Virus record (IMG/VR): IMGVR_UViG_3300044646_001351
Location: 1 to 41,651 of that record
Source of the DNA: a virus
Strand: one strand, 5' to 3'
Length of the DNA stretch: 41,651 bases
A model generated the notes under the pieces. It saw only the letters and a list, made by a program, of their open reading frames with translations. It did not search any database and was not told where the DNA came from. The position numbers and the translations under genes are program-made. This document shows positions 17,289 to 24,672 of the stretch, piece by piece; the stretch's first letter is position 1, and every line of letters starts with the position of its first letter.

Positions 17289-17747
17289 TTACTTGACTTC
17301 AGCTTTACCGCCAACTAATTTAGTAACATTAATATAACCAGCTGATCTATCAGTCATGTCTATTCCTTCTTGGGCTGCAGCATTGGTACAAATGTCTCTA
17401 AACCATCTAGAAACAATTTCTTCTTCTGGATCACCATCGAACCCATAACCTTCTTTCTTCAATTCATTTATAAAATATTCATTCCAATCCAATTCGTAAA
17501 AGCCATTTCTAATATTATCTTGATTTACTTTAAATCCAACAACATCAACCCATGGTTCTTTACGTTTAGTTGCAATTTCTTTTGGGGACAGTTTTGAATC
17601 ATTTGCTTTTTCTTGTTTAGCTTTACGTTTAGCAGCTGCTTCTTTTTTCTTAGCTTCTGCTTCAATATATGCTTGTTCTCTTGCTTGGCGCTCTGCTTCT
17701 TCTTTAGCAGTAATGCCAGTTATATCTTTAAAAAATTTTTTAATCAT
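17289..17747 (-). CDS. Conserved phage hypothetical protein with Lys/Glu-rich helix
   Basis: A 152-residue protein with a charged helical N-terminal third (KEEAERQAREQAYIEAEAKK) that looks like a coiled coil, then a folded part starting KEPWVDVVGFKVNQDNIRNG and FYELDWNEYFINEL. I recall related proteins in cyanophages where the second half is conserved. AAGGATATC precedes the ATG. No enzyme motif. Confidence 0.75.
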   Translation of the reverse strand: MIKKFFKDITGITAKEEAERQAREQAYIEAEAKKKEAAAKRKAKQEKANDSKLSPKEIATKRKEPWVDVVGFKVNQDNIRNGFYELDWNEYFINELKKEGYGFDGDPEEEIVSRWFRDICTNAAAQEGIDMTDRSAGYINVTKLVGGKAEVK

Positions 17748-17770
17748 TTGATATCCTTATCATTAATTCA

Positions 17771-18250
17771 TTAACACCCATCAAGAGCATCAGTAGAAAT
17801 TTTTTCTTCACGTTTAGATTTTTGATTTTCTCTAAACGTTCTTAAATCTTCGATTGATTGGTTAATTGTAGCAGCATAGTTTAATGCTTGCTGTTCTGAC
17901 ATTATCGTAGATTGATGATACTGCACGTATCCTTTGGTCCATACGTCCCATGAAACAGTGATTCTATGATGTAATCCGTTGATTAAAGACCGGATAGCAC
18001 AATCAATACTCCATAACCATGAATTGTCAAAATTTCCGGTATCGTTTACTAATCGTCTCCAATATTCAGATTTTGGTGTGAAATAAGTATTTAATACTAT
18101 ATTCCATGCATCGGCTTCTAGTTCCAGATCAAACTTGATCATATCATCTGGGTTTTGACATTGACAGAATACTGTATAATGCATTGAATCACCAAAATCA
18201 TGTGTTTTTAGTATCCCCATTGCTGGGGTTTCGGCTATAAGATTATCCAT
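17771..18250 (-). CDS. Hypothetical phage protein, 159 residues
   Basis: The folded region carries HDFGDSMHYTVFCQCQNPDDM near the start (two parts HDFGDSMHYT and VFCQCQNPDD) and aromatic-rich sequence WNIVLNTYFTPKSEYWRRL. A C-terminal helical tail is Lys/Glu-rich. AGAGGTAGC precedes the ATG, which lies inside the end of the small gene upstream. Function unknown; probably cytosolic. Confidence 0.7.
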   Translation of the reverse strand: MDNLIAETPAMGILKTHDFGDSMHYTVFCQCQNPDDMIKFDLELEADAWNIVLNTYFTPKSEYWRRLVNDTGNFDNSWLWSIDCAIRSLINGLHHRITVSWDVWTKGYVQYHQSTIMSEQQALNYAATINQSIEDLRTFRENQKSKREEKISTDALDGC

Positions 18251-18419
18251 TGCTACCTCTATTTTTTTGCTTTAATAATCTAATTTCATCATTTAAATAT
18301 TCTTTGTAGTCAGCTAACACCGATATCTTTCTTTCGCTACCAACTTCGTTACGTAATTTAGTAATATCGTCATCTATCTTGGTAATTTTTTCGGTTAATT
18401 CTTTAATAGTTAAGCTCAT
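18243..18419 (-). CDS. Small coiled-coil protein, 58 residues
   Basis: A short gene between two others on the same strand, ATG at 18419 and stop TAA at 18245-18243. The translation runs MSLTIKELTEKITKIDDD, then ITKLRNEVGSERK and later LNDEIRLLKQKNRGSNG. Heptad-like Leu/Ile spacing suggests a coiled coil. It starts two bases after the upstream stop and overlaps the next start by eight bases, as expected for a real gene in this packed operon. The ribosome-binding site is weak. Confidence 0.65.
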   Translation of the reverse strand: MSLTIKELTEKITKIDDDITKLRNEVGSERKISVLADYKEYLNDEIRLLKQKNRGSNG

Positions 18420-18421
18420 CG

Positions 18422-18607
18422 TTATATCTTTATTGAAAATATTTTGTCATAAGAACCAACCCCGTATGTTATGGATGATGCCAATTCTTCTAAATTACCA
18501 CCTGATTCTATATGTTGGTTTATCTTATTCAGTATATGGTTGAGTTGTTCAGACGTGCCTTCATACGTATCCATAAAATCGTGTGCGAATTTAATTTTTT
18601 GTGTCAT
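18422..18607 (-). CDS. Small helical phage protein, 61 residues
   Basis: Start at 18607 (MTQKIKFAHDFMDTYEGTS), where AAGGAATCACA precedes ATG and the ATGA overlaps the upstream stop. It is a small helical protein with SEQLNHILNKINQHIESGG. Function unknown. Confidence 0.68.
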   Translation of the reverse strand: MTQKIKFAHDFMDTYEGTSEQLNHILNKINQHIESGGNLEELASSITYGVGSYDKIFSIKI

Positions 18608-18966
18608 TGTGATTCCTTTATGGTTTCCCATGTTTTAATTGCTTTTACAGTTTCGTTGTATTCTTGCCAAAGGTTTTTAAGCTTTTCATATTTCTGTTCC
18701 ATTATAACATCCCTCTGTGGAATATGCAACATATTCTCAATCCGTTTTAATCGTTCATCGATATCTTCACCATTTATTACTAACTTGCCGGTTAGTATCA
18801 CTGAGTCACCATCTGACGGAATCTCCAATACTGAATTACCATTATTATTTTTAAATGATGCAGTTGATGTTATATTATAATTTGAAATAGTACCACCTGT
18901 AGATGCCCAATTGAACGCATGTGGATTACCTAAACTTGTTGAATATCCTGGACTAACCATTGTCAT
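18604..18966 (-). CDS. Conserved phage protein with IENMLHIPQRD motif
   Basis: The 120-residue protein has a short Gly/Asn/Ser-rich first half, then a conserved-looking helix: DIDERLKRIENMLHIPQRD followed by MEQKYEKLKNLWQEYNETV. I recall this helix in other T4-like aquatic phages, without a function. AAGGA lies eight bases before the first ATG. A strong terminator sits just upstream, so it starts a new transcript segment or relies on readthrough. Confidence 0.75.
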   Translation of the reverse strand: MTMVSPGYSTSLGNPHAFNWASTGGTISNYNITSTASFKNNNGNSVLEIPSDGDSVILTGKLVINGEDIDERLKRIENMLHIPQRDVIMEQKYEKLKNLWQEYNETVKAIKTWETIKESQ

Positions 18967-18978
18967 TTATTTTCCTTG

Positions 18979-19001
18979 AAAAAAATGGGGATTTCTCCCC
19001 A
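18979..19001 (-). terminator. Terminator after the 80-residue gene
   Basis: On the minus strand TGGGGA, loop GAAA, TCCCCA is followed by seven T residues. A GNRA-type tetraloop with a U tract makes this a convincing intrinsic terminator. Confidence 0.9.
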
Positions 19002-19011
19002 CTGTAATTAA

Positions 19012-19254
19012 CTACTTTTTAACAAATTTAGATTTTGTTTTATCCCAAGGTTTATTACCTTGATATGGTTTCTTTGGACGTTTACTCGCCATATAAGCAC
19101 CATATGATTTAGAATCTTTACGATATAATTCTGCTGGATCAAATTTTCTCATCTCCATTCTGCAGAAATCGTGAAATGCTTCTAAATCTTCAAAGATTTT
19201 TACAACATCAGGACGTGATTCGAAATATGAAAATGTTTTGTAGTTCTTAGCCAT
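19012..19254 (-). CDS. Conserved small phage protein, basic C-terminus
   Basis: An 80-residue protein, MAKNYKTFSYFESRPDVVKI, then FEDLEAFHDFCRMEMRKFDP and a Lys-rich tail. The DLEAFHDFCR segment is one I recall from many T4-like cyanophage proteins with no known role. AAGGAAGC precedes the ATG. The basic tail suggests nucleic-acid contact but is not proof. Confidence 0.75.
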   Translation of the reverse strand: MAKNYKTFSYFESRPDVVKIFEDLEAFHDFCRMEMRKFDPAELYRKDSKSYGAYMASKRPKKPYQGNKPWDKTKSKFVKK

Positions 19255-19288
19255 TATAAGCTTCCTTTCTTTTTGTGGTTTATAAAAT

Positions 19289-19304
19289 GCTACATCCTTG
19301 TAGC
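19289..19304 (-). terminator. Short hairpin terminator after the 118-residue gene
   Basis: GCTACA, loop AGGA, TGTAGC, followed by ATTTTATAAA on the minus strand, between two small genes. The stem is only six bases, so it may be partial. Confidence 0.6.
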
Positions 19305-19311
19305 GGTTAAA

Positions 19312-19668
19312 TTAATGCAATGTATAGGTGCTTGTTGCACCGGAATATGGGGGGACATATCCATTGCCATCAGTAGTAGTGGTTGTCCATATCGGCACAG
19401 TATTAGTACCACCCCTTTCATAGTATTTTTTAGAGGTTGAGTGTTCAACCAATGAATGTTCGATATATGACATTCTGTTTTGTAGATCTTTAATCTCATC
19501 CACTAATTTTCGTAATGGCCCAATGTGTTTTTCTTTATCTTCAGCATGTGCCAATGCCACAACCATTAATAAATTATTAAAGCATTTTTGCACAGTTGGG
19601 TTATTTGAATTCATTGCTGTATCAAACATATCAACAAACTTTTCTAAATCAAATTCTTTATTATTCAT
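19312..19668 (-). CDS. Conserved small helical phage protein downstream of the clamp
   Basis: A 118-residue protein; the first 70 residues are helical (DLEKFVDMFDTAMNSNNPTV, CFNNLLMVVALAHAEDKEK), and the end is Thr/Gly/Pro-rich and probably disordered. AAGGATATTGT precedes the ATG, nine bases from the clamp stop, so the two are co-transcribed. It may be a clamp- or polymerase-associated small protein by position only. Confidence 0.7.
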   Translation of the reverse strand: MNNKEFDLEKFVDMFDTAMNSNNPTVQKCFNNLLMVVALAHAEDKEKHIGPLRKLVDEIKDLQNRMSYIEHSLVEHSTSKKYYERGGTNTVPIWTTTTTDGNGYVPPYSGATSTYTLH

Positions 19669-19677
19669 ACAATATCC

Positions 19678-20412
19678 TTATTTCGCAACAGGTCTAAATG
19701 TATAATTATACACAGCAACTCCGCTATCGACAGTAATCTCTAAAGCACCACCATCCGCTAATTTAAATGTCTTATCGCCATTTAAATTTAATACATTAAT
19801 AACATGAGATTTTGGCCATGACCAAGTATTCTTAAGTTTGATGTTGACATTAGGTTCAATTACAAATGAACCCGCATGAGTTGTACTTTCATCACCAAAT
19901 ATAACAACTAGATTATTATCTTTAGTTAATAACTGGAATTCTGATTCATCTGTGTTTAATGCAGATTGATATTTTAATCGTTGGATAGTTGCTAATGACG
20001 GTTGAAATTCTATATCCCATGTGGTGCCTTTAAACGCACCACTTTTCATAGTAACATCCACCATTTTTTGAGACATGAATCTATAATCAGTTTGAAAGTC
20101 TCCTGCCTGATTTTCAAAATGTAGCCCAATCGGTACAATTCCATCATATCGCATTCCTTTTACAAACTCAATTTTTGCACCGTCTTGGTATTCTGGACAT
20201 TTTAAGTGCAAATCTAATTTGTTTAAATTATGTAAACCAAATACGCCATCTAATGTTGTAATAGGGGAGTGGGTTGTACAGTTCATTAACATTTTTTTAT
20301 CATCAGAAACTGCATCTGCGTATGTTTTATCTGGTGTTGCAGTTACTCTTACAATAGGAATTACACCTAATGAATAAGTATGAGCTACTACATCCTGTAA
20401 AAAATTTTTCAT
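19678..20412 (-). CDS. 45: Probable sliding clamp (gp45-like)
   Basis: The 244-residue product has the length of T4-type clamps, which form a ring on DNA and hold the polymerase. Segments resembling gp45 in order and spacing are LDGVFGLHNLNKLDL, TDYRFM, WDIEFQPSLATIQRLK, LVVIFGDEST, WSWPKSHVINVLNLNGDK and ALEITVDSGVAVYNYTF. No catalytic motif is expected. It directly follows the polymerase gene, whose C-terminus carries a clamp-binding peptide, and has its own consensus promoter. T4 gp45 itself is very divergent, so I rely on segment order and context. A different beta-rich replication protein is the main alternative. Confidence 0.6.
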   Translation of the reverse strand: MKNFLQDVVAHTYSLGVIPIVRVTATPDKTYADAVSDDKKMLMNCTTHSPITTLDGVFGLHNLNKLDLHLKCPEYQDGAKIEFVKGMRYDGIVPIGLHFENQAGDFQTDYRFMSQKMVDVTMKSGAFKGTTWDIEFQPSLATIQRLKYQSALNTDESEFQLLTKDNNLVVIFGDESTTHAGSFVIEPNVNIKLKNTWSWPKSHVINVLNLNGDKTFKLADGGALEITVDSGVAVYNYTFRPVAK

Positions 20413-20436
20413 ATTACTTCCTTTATTATTTCGTTT

Positions 20437-20465
20437 ATTATACTATTATTTTAATGATATGTCAA
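20437..20465 (-). promoter_or_regulatory. Consensus sigma-70 promoter for the clamp gene
   Basis: TTGACA (20465-20460), 17-base spacer, TATAAT (20442-20437), 25 bases before the start at 20412, directly after the polymerase stop codon. Confidence 0.9.
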
Positions 20466-20472
20466 CCGTTAT

Positions 20473-22929
20473 TTAAAACTCAAACAATGCATTTACGGAT
20501 GAAAACTCATTAGTACTACTTAAATCCCATCCTAACACACCAATTAAATTGGATACCTTTTTATCAATGATTACCTCTTCCATTTCTGAATGATCAAATG
20601 GTAGTTCTTTGAACCATTGTGGTAATCTGAGTTCATCTACTGGATATGCAACACTCGCAAATCCGATTGGATTTGGTTTAAGTTTACATACGATAACTTT
20701 TGCACCATCAGTAATGCTCATCGAATACTTATCACCATACACATTTTTTAATGTATTCCAATTAATACTTGCGCGAACATGACCAGGCATATTCGCTTTT
20801 CCTTGGTGTTCTTCTAATGCTTTAAACTTAGTGATTTTATTAGCACGTTTTGGTGAACCTTTTTCCCAGCCAGGTCTACGTTTGAACATTTTTCTAAATT
20901 CTCTAATTTCGTCTAAAATTTCTGATTTATCGGTTCCTATTAATACCATCTCAAGAATATGACTTAAGAAATTTTGCATAAATTCTGGAGTATCTGACCT
21001 TTTCAAATCTAAGCCCATCGCTTTGATCTCACCCGGCTTACCATTAATATCTTTACGCTTACCTTCTTTATCGTATACCAATACTGCATATCGTTTTTTA
21101 GTAATGAAAAGACCTTTAACACCAACAATTTCACGACCAGCTTTGATAACTTCTCCACGAGATTTTGGACAATGGAATGCATCTAACATAAATTGTTGGA
21201 ATGTACCATTTACCATTTCACCAATTTCATCATAAAATGATGAAATGTCTTCTTTAGCCCATGGAATAGTTCCATTTTTAATATCAGCTTTCAGTGTAGA
21301 ATATGCTGAGAAATAGCAGGAGTCAGTATCACCATATATAATAGATTTACCAATGTGATTATAGTCACCAGTTATTATTCTATTAACTTCAGCAGCCATG
21401 TGTTTAGCAATTTGTCTGCCAGTCAACGTAGTCGATTGTCCAATACGCTTATCAAAAAATCTACATCCTTGATTAAGAATTGCACCATACAAACTATTCA
21501 AGTTAATTTTTTTAACTAACTGGCGCTTGTCCCAGTACTCTTCTGCAACTTTATCACCAGCCTTAATTGCTTCTTTTAATTTGGCTTGCATCTCTTTACG
21601 TTCAGCATACCATCTTTTTAACAATCCTGGGATTATACCTTCACGTTCATGCGTGAATATGGTTCCATTTGCACTTAACATCCATGGCTGATTTGATTCA
21701 TATATTAACCGATAAACTTCAGCAGCACTTACTGTATCATTACCACCTTCTTCCCAATCAATAATAATCTCTGTTCCAATTTCTTGGTTTACAACCGCAT
21801 CATATTCTAGAGTCCCAAATTTCCCTTCCCAAGCGGCAGTGATCGATTTCCCCCTCGCTAATTGTGCTTTAAGAAATTCATCCGTCATTGCCGGGCGGAG
21901 TTGACCAATAATTGTTTCAGGCCCCATATTCAATGCACGAATAACTGATGGATATAGTGAGTTAATATCTAGTGAACCAATCCAATCATGTAGCCCTTCT
22001 TTTGGAAATGCAACATATGCACCAGCGGCCATGCCATCATTAGTATCTGACTTATTTCTATTAGGGACTTGGAATCCTCTACTATGTGCTTCATTAATAA
22101 TTGCTTGTTCAGTAACCGCTACTGCGCCCATTGTAGTTTGTAGTAATACAGTATTTTCATGAGCAATAGCGTTTGCCAAATCTAAAAATTTTAATTTTCT
22201 ATCAAGTTTTTCAAGAAGCATCGTATCTTGTCTATTATATTCAATGAAAGTCTTAAAATCATTGTTATATAATTGATCAAGCGTTCCTTCATACGCAGTT
22301 TTATGCTCACCTAACTCATATTCAGCAATTGCATCTAGCCGATAACTATGTCTTTCTTCATATGTATATTTTCTATATAATTCAAGACTATCTAAATGTA
22401 CTCTACCTACGAAATCATATGTCACGGCATCCTTGCCATATTTCTCGTATTCTCTACGTTTAGGCAATTGACCCCATAAACAAAATCTACGGGTATCATC
22501 TTTACTTAATACTTTTGTTACCCTATTTACAGTGTACGGTATGTCAAATCCTTCACTATTCCAACCACTTAATACATCTGCATCTTGAATTAAATCTAAA
22601 AATGAATCTAACAGTTCAGCTTCAGTCTTGAATAGATATGTATTAGGAAATTCTTTTATTTGTTCCTCGGCCTGTTCCATTGTTAAGGTTTTAGGTGGAA
22701 TAGCAAGGCAAACAAGAGTATCTAACCATTGTAAGTGAACCGCAATTGCAGTAATTGGCATGAATGCATCGTCTGGAGCAGCATAACCAGGACCAGGTTT
22801 CAAATAGCTACAATCTGCAATATTAACCCATTTTTTTAATTTTTCATCATAAACTTCATAATCATCTTTATTTTGTATATTACTTAGTTCAAAAACTGTT
22901 ATTTCTTTTTCTTCTAATATTCCCATCAT
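20473..22929 (-). CDS. 43: DNA polymerase, family B, C-terminal fragment (fractured gene)
   Basis: This 818-residue fragment carries nearly all of the replicative polymerase. In order: exonuclease II NSEGFDIPY (124-132), exonuclease III YNRQD (231-235), motif A DINSLYPSVI (321-330), motif B KKINLNSLYG (473-482), motif C YGDTDS (532-537). The C-terminus NALFEF resembles the clamp-binding tail of T4 gp43. The exonuclease I motif is missing here and lies in the separate upstream fragment (23679-24065). Polymerase-like sequence begins only at about residue 48 (GYAAPDDAF); the first 46 residues look foreign and can be aligned with part of an intein N-terminal region. The ATG lies inside the end of the HNH endonuclease gene (41-base overlap), so translation is coupled to it. 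Confidence 0.95.
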   Translation of the reverse strand: MMGILEEKEITVFELSNIQNKDDYEVYDEKLKKWVNIADCSYLKPGPGYAAPDDAFMPITAIAVHLQWLDTLVCLAIPPKTLTMEQAEEQIKEFPNTYLFKTEAELLDSFLDLIQDADVLSGWNSEGFDIPYTVNRVTKVLSKDDTRRFCLWGQLPKRREYEKYGKDAVTYDFVGRVHLDSLELYRKYTYEERHSYRLDAIAEYELGEHKTAYEGTLDQLYNNDFKTFIEYNRQDTMLLEKLDRKLKFLDLANAIAHENTVLLQTTMGAVAVTEQAIINEAHSRGFQVPNRNKSDTNDGMAAGAYVAFPKEGLHDWIGSLDINSLYPSVIRALNMGPETIIGQLRPAMTDEFLKAQLARGKSITAAWEGKFGTLEYDAVVNQEIGTEIIIDWEEGGNDTVSAAEVYRLIYESNQPWMLSANGTIFTHEREGIIPGLLKRWYAERKEMQAKLKEAIKAGDKVAEEYWDKRQLVKKINLNSLYGAILNQGCRFFDKRIGQSTTLTGRQIAKHMAAEVNRIITGDYNHIGKSIIYGDTDSCYFSAYSTLKADIKNGTIPWAKEDISSFYDEIGEMVNGTFQQFMLDAFHCPKSRGEVIKAGREIVGVKGLFITKKRYAVLVYDKEGKRKDINGKPGEIKAMGLDLKRSDTPEFMQNFLSHILEMVLIGTDKSEILDEIREFRKMFKRRPGWEKGSPKRANKITKFKALEEHQGKANMPGHVRASINWNTLKNVYGDKYSMSITDGAKVIVCKLKPNPIGFASVAYPVDELRLPQWFKELPFDHSEMEEVIIDKKVSNLIGVLGWDLSSTNEFSSVNALFEF

Positions 22930-23629
22930 TCCCTCGATATTTTGAAATATACGTTACACAAGCACCATTTTCTAATAAACCATTATAATGTTGTAATCTA
23001 TACTTTATTTGTCTATAAGTATATCCAGTTATAGACAACACATCATCATATGATGAAAATTCAATTGTTTCATTGTTGGTGATAGTCATCAAAAAAGTAG
23101 AGCTTTTCCCCTTTTTAATAGAATCACCACGTTTTTTATGATCACATTTTTGAACCGAATTCTTCATTCGTAAATCCATGTCTTCTTTAGACATTAATGA
23201 TAATGTAGATTTTAAGGTATTGCTTACCTTATTATAATCATAGTTATAAATGCCAGCTTTATGATTTTGTAAAAACTTTTTTTTACGTTCTTCGCATTTA
23301 TTAGGATTATTTTCAGCAAATTTAATTCTAGCGGCTGCATATGCATGACTAGTAACCCGGTATCCATTATATCCTTTTCTAGTTTTTGACATCCACCATA
23401 ATGCATATACCATTTTTTTATAAAATATAGGTGTATCTTTGTATATTTTAACTAATAATAAATGACATATAAAATGTTCACGTGTAGATAATAATACTGT
23501 ATTTTCTTTACTATTGTTGCCGCCACAGCTACGTGGTATTATATGGTGCTTTTCTAACTGTATATTTTTAGTTCTATTTTTTAATTGTGCTATATTAATT
23601 ATATCGTTATATATTTTTAAATAATTCAT
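22889..23629 (-). CDS. HNH homing endonuclease inserted in the polymerase gene
   Basis: The 246-residue protein has an HNH core at the N-terminus: LEKHHIIPRSCGG (25-37), then NTVLLSTREHFICHLL. This matches the other HNH gene of the window (37770-38402) and phage free-standing homing nucleases. The C-terminal part is basic and probably binds DNA. It lies between the two polymerase fragments, with its own AGAGGAG ribosome-binding site and a late-type octamer. Its last 41 bases overlap the start of the polymerase C-terminal fragment. It probably cuts polymerase genes that lack the insertion. No group I or group II intron core was recognised around it. Confidence 0.92.
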   Translation of the reverse strand: MNYLKIYNDIINIAQLKNRTKNIQLEKHHIIPRSCGGNNSKENTVLLSTREHFICHLLLVKIYKDTPIFYKKMVYALWWMSKTRKGYNGYRVTSHAYAAARIKFAENNPNKCEERKKKFLQNHKAGIYNYDYNKVSNTLKSTLSLMSKEDMDLRMKNSVQKCDHKKRGDSIKKGKSSTFLMTITNNETIEFSSYDDVLSITGYTYRQIKYRLQHYNGLLENGACVTYISKYRGNDGNIRRKRNNSF

Positions 23630-23647
23630 AGTATTCTCCTCTAGAAT

Positions 23648-23655
23648 TATTTATC
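23648..23655 (-). promoter_or_regulatory. Late promoter motif GATAAATA before the HNH gene
   Basis: GATAAATA on the minus strand, 18 bases before the ATG at 23629, in the short gap after the polymerase N-terminal fragment. Same octamer as at 12958, 28353 and 33140. Confidence 0.5.
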
Positions 23656-23678
23656 ATTATTACCTCGATATCAATCAA

Positions 23679-24065
23679 TCATTGTTTTTTTCTGATTTTA
23701 ACCATGTGCTGGGATGAAACTGCAAATGGTTGCATATCAGTCTCGATATCGAACCAAGCTACATTTAGCTTTGGTGAATCTTGGTTTTGGTATTGCTCAC
23801 TTAAACAGACGAATACTGGATTCATGTCTGCTTCAAACAATTGTTTATTACTATTGATAGACATTTCTTTACGAAAGTCTTTTGTTGATTTACATACTAC
23901 CTTAGAAACAGGTGTATCGTATATTGATCGGTATTTTCCTTTTGGGTCAGAGTAATAAAAGGTATGTTTTACTGGGTATTCTCTAAATTCCCGTTTACCA
24001 TTAACTCTTTCTACAACTTTGATATAATCGCTATCACGATCAAAAATTGCATCTATATAACTCAT
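23679..24065 (-). CDS. 43: DNA polymerase, family B, N-terminal fragment (fractured gene)
   Basis: A 128-residue fragment, start at 24065 (MSYIDAIFDRD), where ATGA overlaps the upstream stop and a GGGGGA ribosome-binding site precedes. It resembles the N-terminal domain of T4-type polymerases and ends soon after the exonuclease I motif FDIE (105-108). After QPF (112-114) the next 14 residues, AVSSQHMVKIRKKQ, have no polymerase counterpart; they resemble the first residues of an intein (C-V-S-G-D-T-x-V-x-I), with Ala in place of the nucleophilic Cys. The exonuclease site must be completed by the second fragment, so both proteins probably associate. Confidence 0.88.
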   Translation of the reverse strand: MSYIDAIFDRDSDYIKVVERVNGKREFREYPVKHTFYYSDPKGKYRSIYDTPVSKVVCKSTKDFRKEMSINSNKQLFEADMNPVFVCLSEQYQNQDSPKLNVAWFDIETDMQPFAVSSQHMVKIRKKQ

Positions 24066-24223
24066 ACTGAATCCCCCCATATAGAGGCTTCATCTTCACC
24101 ACGTTGTTTTGCTACATCTTCTGATAGCATTTCTTCAATTTTGCATGAACATCTAGCTTCACAATCGTGTAGTGATGGACATGTCTCACAAACTTCAAAA
24201 TCGAAGTCTTCATTAATTTCCAT
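24062..24223 (-). CDS. Small Cys-rich protein, 53 residues
   Basis: The start is placed at 24223 (MEINEDFDFEVCETCPSLHD), because GGAG lies eight bases before it. The longer frame from 24349 would run through a hairpin (24269-24292) and into the upstream gene. Five Cys lie within 13 residues (C-x-x-C, then D-C-E-A-R-C-S-C), so a small zinc-binding or redox protein is possible. Its stop overlaps the polymerase start as ATGA, so it is co-translated with it. Function unknown. Confidence 0.68.
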   Translation of the reverse strand: MEINEDFDFEVCETCPSLHDCEARCSCKIEEMLSEDVAKQRGEDEASIWGDSV

Positions 24224-24268
24224 ATTATATTCTCCATTTATGATTTCCGGCTCATAAGCACCAACAAT

Positions 24269-24292
24269 GCAGGTGGGATAATTCCCACCTGC
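24269..24292 (-). terminator. Hairpin between dsbA-like gene and polymerase unit
   Basis: Ten-base perfect arms GCAGGTGGGA and TCCCACCTGC enclose a four-base loop. No U tract follows on the minus strand, so it may be a weak terminator, an RNA-processing site or an mRNA-stabilising hairpin for the downstream polymerase message. Confidence 0.65.
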
Positions 24293-24303
24293 TATAACTA
24301 TTA

Positions 24304-24558
24304 TTAGATTTTTTGTGTAATATCCAATATAGCTTCGACTTCTTGCCAATCTTCATTATGATTGGTCCAATCGCCTTTATATGCAATTTTGATTGCTTTA
24401 TTGATAATTGCAGGTTTGATATCTAATTCTTCTGCAATTGATTTGACTGTATCCTTTAAGCTTTCTCTTAGATCATCGATTTCACGCATGACTGTACCAC
24501 CTTCGTTAATCAATTTTTCTAATTTAGCTTTTTCTTCTGGACCGTATGCTCTACTCAT
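24304..24558 (-). CDS. dsbA: DsbA-like double-stranded DNA-binding protein
   Basis: The 84-residue helical protein contains EEKAKLEKLINEGGTVMREI, then ESLKDTVKSIAEELDIKPAI and NKAIKIAYKGDW. This resembles the small dsDNA-binding protein DsbA of T4-like phages, a factor linked to late transcription. The match is from memory of the family; T4 DsbA itself is diverged, but length and helical pattern fit. It follows a perfect early promoter and a terminator, so it is its own transcription unit start. It could help switch to late promoters such as the GATAAATA sites in this window. Confidence 0.65.
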   Translation of the reverse strand: MSRAYGPEEKAKLEKLINEGGTVMREIDDLRESLKDTVKSIAEELDIKPAIINKAIKIAYKGDWTNHNEDWQEVEAILDITQKI

Positions 24559-24592
24559 TTTATTTCCTTATATTGAGTTGTTTAAAAAATAT

Positions 24593-24621
24593 ATTATACA
24601 ATAAGTTGCTTGTTTTGTCAA
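24593..24621 (-). promoter_or_regulatory. Consensus sigma-70 promoter with overlapping inverted repeat
   Basis: TTGACA (24621-24616), 17-base spacer, TATAAT (24598-24593), 35 bases before dsbA. The repeat GCTTG ... CAAGC (24608-24623) spans the -35 box, so it could be a small operator. Confidence 0.9.
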
Positions 24622-24635
24622 GCAGTTAAAAGAAA

Positions 24636-24656
24636 ATGGCGGGATAAACCCGCCAT
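24636..24656 (-). terminator. Terminator after the 554-residue virion protein gene
   Basis: ATGGCGGG, five-base loop, CCCGCCAT, followed by TTTTCTTTT on the minus strand. It separates the late genes from the dsbA promoter. Confidence 0.92.
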
Positions 24657-24672
24657 CATTGACGTTGTAAAT

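Noticed and set aside
22785-23715. Group I or group II intron interrupting the polymerase gene
   Set aside because: No conserved intron core sequences were recognised on either side of the HNH gene, and fragment B has an open frame with its own start codon. A cDNA would decide.
24224-24349. Longer N-terminus for the Cys-rich protein, from 24349
   Set aside because: It would cover a perfect hairpin and part of the dsbA-like gene, and its ATG lacks a ribosome-binding site, while 24223 has GGAG at the right distance.
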